Shown here: one piece after another, positions 57,867-64,000 of the stretch
How the letters are laid out: every line of letters starts with the position of its first letter
Numbering within the stretch: position 1 is the first letter of the stretch
Assembly (NCBI RefSeq): GCF_015706575.1
Contig: NW_024037074.1
Coordinates: 3,968,001 to 4,032,000 of the forward strand
Source: Patiria miniata
Taxonomy: Eukaryota > Echinodermata > Asteroidea > Valvatida > Asterinidae
DNA: 64,000 nucleotides
Direction of reading: 5' to 3'
Translations under genes and position numbers: made by a program
Notes under the pieces: model-generated
What the model was told of the DNA's origin: nothing
The model's input: only the letters and a program-made list of their open reading frames with translations
The model's database searches: none

Positions 57867-58048
57867 CAGGCCGCTTCATACTTCATGCGAATGCGATGCG
57901 AATTTGACGTCACGAAGCATTCGCTGTGAAATTCGCCGGAGTTGAAATGTGTTCAACTGTTACACATTTCGCAACGCCAAGACTCGCCCTGACGTCACAA
58001 ATTCGCTTTGCGTTCGCTTTCGTGCCGAGACGAGTGTGAACCGGCCTT
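57867..58048. mobile_element. Hairpin MITE with GCGAATTTGACGTCA core
   Basis: AGGCCGCTTCATACT, then GCGATGCGAATTTGACGTCA on the left, faces minus-strand AAGGCCGGTTCACACT, then GCGAATTTGTGACGTCAG on the right. The centre contains TTGAAATGTGTTCAAC. No coding capacity. Confidence 0.75.
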
Positions 58049-59160
58049 TAATCCGCTGGGATTCGTCAAAAATAATTCATTACCAAGTCGGCAACACTAA
58101 CCTCTCAAATCCTCGCCCGTAGATTGGGTCGTGATTAAAATGGCAGTCGATGAAAATAAACACGCTCGACTCGCTGCTCGCACATTCTTCAGTTGTTGAA
58201 AATTAATAAATATTACCCCGTGGGTTTTTACCCAAACCAAACGCATTCCTAAATAGATCACCTCCCTCGCAATAGATCGGAGAGTTTTAATCGAGCGACA
58301 AAGGCGGCTCATTTGAAACATTTTTGGTTTGGGAATTTCTCGAGTACGCACCCTCGAACTAATTGACACATGAAAATGTGCCTTCGCAAACGGCGGTACG
58401 CTGCGGTGCGGTTGATGTGAGGCGTCTGGAAAAATTTATGGCGAGAACTTAAAGATAAGGCCCGGTCATTTTGAGAGTTATTCTGCCCATTAATTACCCA
58501 CCGCAGCAAACAGTGTTGAATCGCAATCGACATCTTCAGGATCAATGTTTTCTAATTTCATTTCATGACTTACTCCAATCAATGCACGATCGATCCACAA
58601 GGATCATCATTTACGGGAACCAATTTCAATAAGTGAGCCATTATAAATTTTTGGTCAACCTACATATTTACTATTCAACGAAGGTCCATTGGCTCATCAA
58701 ATCAACGTACCTTAATAATGAACTTACAAATGAATTGTGGTTGAGAATGTCAGTGAGGTGTTATTGGAAAACAATTCGTCTGTAATAGCGAAGTGTATAA
58801 TTTTTATTCAGTTTGTCTACAAAAATCTGACGTCCATTCCAAATCGGCGGGTAATATTTGCTTATTACACATTCCGTGAAGGGAATTCTAATATCCATAT
58901 AGATATGGTATTTATATTAATCTAGCTTTGAACAATTTGCCCGGAGCGCATCTACAATGAATAACAAGCAACAGGTTCCGTATATGGCTTTACGGCTTTA
59001 AAAATGGGGGGGGGGGGGGGGGGAGAGGGTATCAATTGCAAAGAGAAATTCATTACAAGCGCGCATCCCTTCCAATTGTGTGCTCTCATCATTCCCAATT
59101 CTATCCCATCCTGAATAAGCGGCTGCCCTCTCTGATGCCATCAATCAATCAGTCAGCCGC
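58049..59160. other. Upstream region of the GPCR gene; candidate cis-regulatory block
   Basis: About 58,090-58,540 is non-repetitive, with homeodomain-type TTAATTA and several AT-rich motifs, and lies about 1 kb upstream of the receptor gene. An 18-base G run at 59,006-59,023 separates it from the promoter. The regulatory role is inference from position only. Confidence 0.35.
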
Positions 59161-59166
59161 TCTATT

Positions 59167-59297
59167 ATTGGTGGAGAGCCGCTCACCGCTTTCCCGCCCA
59201 GCCGCGTGACAGCTACCTGCCTCAGGCGCCCTCTAGCGGCCAGTTTGTCACGCATAAGGCCAGGCGCGGGATAACAACCCCGCCACTGCTTTATAAA
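59167..59297 (+). promoter_or_regulatory. Core promoter of the amine-type GPCR gene
   Basis: A TATA box TATAAA lies at 59,292-59,297, 89 bases before the start codon, with a TCA initiator-like site about 30 bases downstream (near 59,326). ATTGG (an inverted CCAAT box) lies at 59,167-59,171 and a CTCF-like core (minus strand GCCGCTAGAGGGCGCC) at 59,226-59,241. The CpG-rich setting and spacing fit a short, unspliced 5' UTR. Confidence 0.6.
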
Positions 59298-59385
59298 GAC
59301 GTACGGTCGCAGTGCGCGAGACTCGTCACACGAAACCGTCGTCACATTAACGCAGCTCGCACGGGCGAGAGCTGCTGCGATCGGC

Positions 59386-60546
59386 ATGATGTGTAACACT
59401 ACAGATCCGGCCGCTGCTGGCTGCCAACATCTCGCTATGCCCAGCGACACGGGACTCGAATTCAACCCATCCGACGGACCGACGCAGCCGAGTTACATAA
59501 TGGACTTAGATCCTTTGGCGTCGAGTTCTCCCGAGGTGGAAAACCTGATCAACTTCATCCTCTGGCTAATATGGGCGCTGATAGTTTTCGGCAATATTCT
59601 CGTACTCGTCGTCATCACGCGAGACAAGGAGCTGCTGCTGAAACCCGCCAATATCTTCATCCTGAACTTGTCCATCTGCGACCTGTTGGTGGGAGTCGTC
59701 TCGATGACGTTCCAGAACATCTGGCGTCTGAGGGGCTTTTGGACCTTCGGGGAGTTCATGTGCAAGGCCTGGTTCATCATCGACTTCACTTCCACCACCC
59801 AGTCGGCCTTCGCCATCACCCTGATCAGCTTCGATCGCTTCATGCTGGTCTCCACGGGCCTCAAGTACAAACAGTACATCACCCTCCCCGTCACCTGCGT
59901 TCTGATCGTTGTGACGTGGTGTTGCGCTTTCACGCTTAACGCGGTGCCCATCTTGATGTCGGATAAAATCTTTGAACCCTGGGTGGATTACGCCACAGAG
60001 TGCGATCTGGCCATTATGTACCGGTTCGCCTACCACCTGGCCACCTCCATGCTGTCCTTTGTCCTTCCCGTCATACTGGTTGCCCTGTTCAATATCACCG
60101 TGTACAACAACATTCGCCAGAGGGCGAAGCGGTTCCAGAGCACTCGCTCCAGGACTTCCAACAGCAGCACTCGCGGCAGCCAAGGACGCAGCACGTCAGA
60201 CTACAAGAAGCACCGCAAAGCGGCCATCACCCTCGCCTTGATTGTTGGTGTGTTTCTGATCTGCTGGGTGCCCTACTGGATCCAGCAGCTGCTTTTTCTC
60301 TTCACCTTGGGCCATCATAGTACCTTCTTGGCCTCTGATGCCTGGGCCTATCTACTCTGGTCCAACAGCGCCGTCAACCCGGTCCTGTACGCCGTGACTA
60401 ACCCGCGCATCAGGTCAGGAATGCTGTACATTCTGCGCAAGCCCTTGCCCAAGAGGTTTGCCGCGCGGGCCAGGCAGCGACGGGCAATGGAATACAACCT
60501 GGGCGAGACCAACATGACCAAGATTACCAGACAGGACGGGGATTAA
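59386..60546 (+). CDS. Class A GPCR, biogenic-amine type, histamine H3/H4-like, intronless
   Basis: This 386-residue protein has seven helices (about 54-78, 88-110, 124-155, 166-190, 212-240, 279-303, 316-339). Class A landmarks are intact: Asn70 (1.50), Asp99 (2.50), the Cys126-Cys206 bridge, Asp150-Arg151-Phe152 (DRF for DRY), Trp178, Pro228, Cys293-Trp294-x-Pro296, and Asn331-Pro332-x-x-Tyr335. Asp133 (3.32), which binds the amine in aminergic receptors, is present. SAF then ITLISFDRF in TM3, the FN-x-x-x-Y-x-NI end of TM5 and LLWSNSAVNPVLY with Trp325 (7.43) resemble H3/H4 receptors. In contrast, TM5 has Ser224 where H3/H4 carry Glu5.46. Loop 3 is short (about 35 residues, Ser/Arg-rich). 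The N-terminus has one sequon (Asn4). Gi coupling is likely for this class but not shown. The start has G at -3; Met2 is an alternative. Confidence 0.92.
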   Translation: MMCNTTDPAAAGCQHLAMPSDTGLEFNPSDGPTQPSYIMDLDPLASSSPEVENLINFILWLIWALIVFGNILVLVVITRDKELLLKPANIFILNLSICDLLVGVVSMTFQNIWRLRGFWTFGEFMCKAWFIIDFTSTTQSAFAITLISFDRFMLVSTGLKYKQYITLPVTCVLIVVTWCCAFTLNAVPILMSDKIFEPWVDYATECDLAIMYRFAYHLATSMLSFVLPVILVALFNITVYNNIRQRAKRFQSTRSRTSNSSTRGSQGRSTSDYKKHRKAAITLALIVGVFLICWVPYWIQQLLFLFTLGHHSTFLASDAWAYLLWSNSAVNPVLYAVTNPRIRSGMLYILRKPLPKRFAARARQRRAMEYNLGETNMTKITRQDGD

Positions 60547-62310
60547 GGGGGCTGAAGGCGCACAAGATCTCCCACTCCGTCTGCTGAGAGAGTCGGCGGA
60601 TCAAGCCCGCGGAACGGGACCCGCCTGGCAAGACCGACTGGAGCTGAAACGATAAATCGACGGAGGTCTCGGTTCAGGTGAGGGTCCATAGCTGGGGAAA
60701 AGGGTTTCCATACCAAGAATAGAAGGCACACGTGCCTTTAAATACATCACGATTGACCAATATTTCCATTTTGTATAATACTTCACTCCCTTTACATGCA
60801 CTTTTCAGACTGATTCACCTTAGAGCCGGTGTCCATAATTATAACCACCTGTTGCTTTCAAAGGCATATAGGATCACTTGCGTTTCGTACATTTTGTTCG
60901 TTTCCAAATATATCACAACTCGAAATTCAAAGATAGCTGTTCAAAGCCTAACCTTTTGATATTTTAGTGGCTATTGCACTTTTCGAGAAAACAGTTAAAA
61001 CCACGAACAACCTTTTGATCACGAAACGCGATTTCGTCAGTGGCACTCTTTATTGCAAATGTCAGTCAAATGACTGATCGTTGTGAATTACGTACATTTC
61101 TTGATTTCTCCGAAATGACGGCAAGCCGGACGGAATATTTTTAAGTGTTTAATACCTGTACAGTACAGTCTTTTAATCCAACCATAGGATCCAACTAAAC
61201 TTTTGATAAAAAGAAATCGGTGGGCTACTTTTGGGATAAATGCAAATGGTCCTATACGTCCTTTAAGCATGTCCATAAAACGAAAAGAAAATACTGAGCC
61301 AAAGATGAAGACGGTTTAAGCCAAGGACATTAATGCCCGTAAATTATTGACATGGTTAGAAACTGCTTGTATTGTAAAACGACTGAGTGTTTATTTAAGA
61401 AATCACAACGTGTAGGATGTACGCCTGTGTGTTATGCACATAAAATTAGTTTTCAACGAAATGCTCGCATTAAACGAACATTCAGTTGAAACGGCGAGTT
61501 GGTGTTATGGAAGAAGACAAATATGTCCCATTATTCAAGCTTAAATTTTCTCACGAATCATAGTACGTATGTTGCAATTCTCTCTAGAATCTCTTTTGCC
61601 TATACTCGCCGTTTCAATTTGATTATTCAATCGCCCTTCTCCACAATCTGACTGTGAATCCGTGCATTCCTAATGCATTAATTACTGTGCGATTCCGCCT
61701 TCTCTGCCATGCTCATGCTTGGACGGTACTCATAATCTATCGTCCCCCTGTGCCCTTTGTTTCGATTGAGAGCCATCCATAGCCACAACTTTAATGCAGA
61801 AACGCTCAGTCTCGAGTACATGCCCGTCCAGAAAAGGGCAAGCACTATAAGTGGACAACTGTAGTGTCGCTTAGCTCCTTTATGGCACCCAAGGGCATTT
61901 TGTAATTACGTGCATGTAGGGAAAAATTATTGCTGTTCCGAAACTGATATAGGGACAAAATGTAACTGCACTTTACAGTATGTGTTTAGCAGTAGGTCTT
62001 TACTCTGCCAATGTGTGCCCCTGCCCAAGTCCTTGTGCCAAATTTCTGTTTAATTTATGATGAATCTGTTGTTTAACTTGAACCTACATGTTTGATTTAA
62101 GCAACAGCAAGTAGATGTGGCGCCACTCTAATTTGACCCCAAGCACATAACCAATTCACTGGGAAGCCAGACGCGTTAAAGACGTGCATTGGTAATTCAT
62201 AGGCGCACGAACGTTTAGACTTATTTCAAATTCTGTTTGTGTTTTCGTCGTTGGAAGAGATTGGTGAGAAGCTTCCATAATAGCAATAGTGTAAATGATT
62301 CATTTAAAAC
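60547..62310. other. Downstream of the GPCR: 3' UTR and intergenic DNA
   Basis: I see no canonical AATAAA in the first kilobase. ATTAAA at 61,469-61,474 is the best variant signal and is weak. No further gene is recognised. Confidence 0.4.
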
Positions 62311-62312
62311 AG

Positions 62313-62490
62313 TAGCGGATCTAGAAGGGGGGGGGGGGGAGTTGCAACCGCCCGTTCAGCCTCAATACTAAAATGGGGCCAAAAATAATGAATGGAATGC
62401 TTAAGTTTCTAAATGTATTCTCGAATCGGCTTAGAAGCGGGAGAAAGCATCGTAGATTTCGAAAATTTTCGGGGCAAGTTCCCAGACCCT
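62313..62490 (+). repeat. G-tract repeat, copy related to 3610-3900
   Basis: TAGCGGATCTAGAA is followed by a 13-base G run (62,327-62,339), GTTGCAACCGCCC, and then GAAAATTTTCGGGGCAAGTT at 62,460. The two overlapping ORFs at 62,373-62,673 fall partly in it and show no domain. Confidence 0.5.
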
Positions 62491-62845
62491 GGTTGTTCCA
62501 GAGTGTACTGCTTACAATGCATATGGTTGTTAGTAGGTATAGACCCTTGGCTTACCAGAGCACTTGTGAGTTATGTTCCGGCTGGAATTGTTCTTCAAAC
62601 TGCGAGAGAACAGTGCAGTGAGATCAGGTGCTGTTGTCTCTATGTAGGGTTAGTATGTAGGGCTCTCTTCTAGACCTTGCCAAGTATCATTTAGCTTGAT
62701 ATCTTGCATTTAATTGCAGTTAAGTAAGTTAATTCATTATGTCACCTTTGCATCATTATTTTTATTTAGTTCTGTTTGGAACATTATTAAGGGAATGTGT
62801 GCCTTGTCGGTTTTAAACAATATATTTAAGGCCGGTTGGTGTCTG

Positions 62846-62892
62846 GATGCTGATGATTACCCTCGCCTTCGGCTCGGGTAATTATCAGCATC
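62846..62892. other. 47-base hairpin with direct-repeat flanks
   Basis: GATGCTGATGATTACCC pairs with GGGTAATTATCAGCATC, with one G:T-type mismatch, around GCC-TTC-GGC. GGTTTTAAACAA lies on both sides (62,810 and 62,894), each followed by a (T)TAA-GCCGG block. It resembles a transposon subterminal hairpin more than a transcription terminator. Confidence 0.6.
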
Positions 62893-63129
62893 TGGTTTTA
62901 AACAAAGTGGTTAATGCCGGCCAAGCACATATTTATTCCCGTTCATAAATACCTTTTCGGTAAAACAAAAATCAAAAAATTTCGGTCCAAAAGTCAAAAT
63001 AGGTAAAAAGTTATAAATGTCCAACAATATTGTTCAACAGTCTTACCTCATGTTTTTCGGGATACCCATCTAGCTATATTATGGTATGTCCAGTCTCGCG
63101 AGTCGTCGTAAACAACTCCTTATGTATGG

Positions 63130-63400
63130 AGATTGGCGCGCGCATCGCGCGTACTGCGCGATGTGGCGCAGAACCCAGCTGTTCTCTGTATTGTGAATTT
63201 AGGACTATGAAATACTGCCTCACGTGACGATTGTGAACGTGCACTCAATTAAACGGTCAAAGACACCGGATTTCAAAGGAGTCAACATTTTATGTGACAT
63301 TGGAAAAGTGTTTAAGACCAGCCAGCCATGTCTTTATCAACCGTTTAAAACCGGCCACACGACGGGCTCTCGACCAATATGCATGGGTAAACTGTCCTAG
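63130..63400 (-). repeat. Dispersed repeat M, copy 2
   Basis: Reverse complement of the segment at 8650-8945: GGCTCTCGACCAATATGCAT, TTATCAACCGTTTAAAACCG, TGTGACATT-GAAAAGTGTTT. The CpG-rich end forms a hairpin around CATCGCGCGTACTGCGCGATG (63,141-63,161). Confidence 0.75.
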
Positions 63401-64000
63401 ATATTTATGAATGTCTTTTTATTGCACATTTTTTTCTTCATTTTTTTTTTTTTTTATCTCTGCGCTGCAGTGAACCATTTTGATTGGCCTATCAGATGAC
63501 CTCTTCAGTCAATATCTGATGTGGCTATTGTTCACAGTTGCACATTATATACACAAAAAAAACTCTAGCAGAGGGTGCCGACTCACCCCTTCACATCAGC
63601 CCCCCCCCCGTTTCCTGAATTCTAGATACGCCCCTAAAACCTCTAGATCAGCAGAAATGTCAGTTTACAATCAAACGGATGAAGAGAAGCTGAAAGAAAA
63701 CGGTAAATGACGGAAGTTTATATTTTCTAACGAACGCTAGAGGGACCACGAGAAATGAAAAAAAAATCTCTCTGCGACAACTTGCTCAAAAACTCACCGC
63801 AGCGAAGGAGTAAGCCGTTGCGGCGACCATCTCGCCGTGGTAAGGGAAATAAAACGACAACCGACATCATGGCCGCCTCTGAGATTCATCTCGCTGCAAT
63901 GTGTTACTATCTCGGCGTGGTGAGATATAGCCCCTTTTTGTCCCCTCTAAGCTTATACCAATAACATAGGCAGTCCGTTATCAAAGGAACAAAACGTTTA
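63401..64000. other. Intergenic to window end; C run
   Basis: A T run near 63,440-63,455, and a C run (63,600-63,609) followed by minus-strand-type TAGGGGCGTATCTAGAATTC, another member of the G-tract family. No gene recognised. Confidence 0.45.

Noticed and set aside
59493..60183. Minus-strand and alternate-frame ORFs across the receptor
   Set aside because: They are shadows of the GPCR coding sequence.
62846..62892. Bacterial-type rho-independent terminator
   Set aside because: The hairpin has no T run after it, and the DNA is eukaryotic; it fits a transposon end better.

Overview
This window is eukaryotic and most likely comes from a marine deuterostome invertebrate. An echinoderm, perhaps a sea star, is my best guess, but that is inference. 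Coding density is very low, at two convincing protein genes in 64 kb. I see TATA boxes, splice signals, tRNA-derived SINEs, many hairpin MITEs and long G/C homopolymers. There are no prokaryotic operons, CRISPR arrays or functional tRNA/rRNA genes.

Left edge (1-2,300): the window opens inside a hairpin MITE. Next, on the minus strand, comes a gene for a small type I membrane protein with a signal peptide, one fibronectin-III-like ectodomain, one membrane helix and a short tail. A coherent two-exon model can be drawn for it: a TATA box at 2119-2126, a short exon 1, a 698-base intron, and one main coding exon.

Middle (2,300-59,000): intergenic DNA built largely from repeats. There are at least three families of TTAA-bounded elements, several foldback MITEs, one near-perfect hairpin (49,697-49,936), a mariner-like MITE, at least three SINE types in both orientations, and two clear nested insertions (a MITE inside a SINE at 11.5 kb, a SINE inside a hairpin element at 30.9 kb). 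Tandem arrays lie at 36.3, 42.0, 45.6 and 54.6 kb. Many ORFs here fall in these repeats and are not genes. A few non-repeat, CpG-rich blocks are weak candidates for cis-regulatory DNA.

Right edge (59,100-60,600): an intronless gene for a class A GPCR of the biogenic-amine type, closest by motif to histamine H3/H4 receptors, with its own TATA promoter. It keeps the amine-anchoring Asp of TM3 but has Ser where H3/H4 receptors carry a TM5 Glu, so its ligand is uncertain. Downstream DNA is again repeat-bearing.

The two genes show no functional link beyond both encoding cell-surface proteins. I found no sign of a new multi-gene system. The most interesting items are the receptor's altered binding pocket, the upstream start predicted for the FN3 gene, the very young hairpin element, the nested insertions and the recurrent CTCF-like cores.
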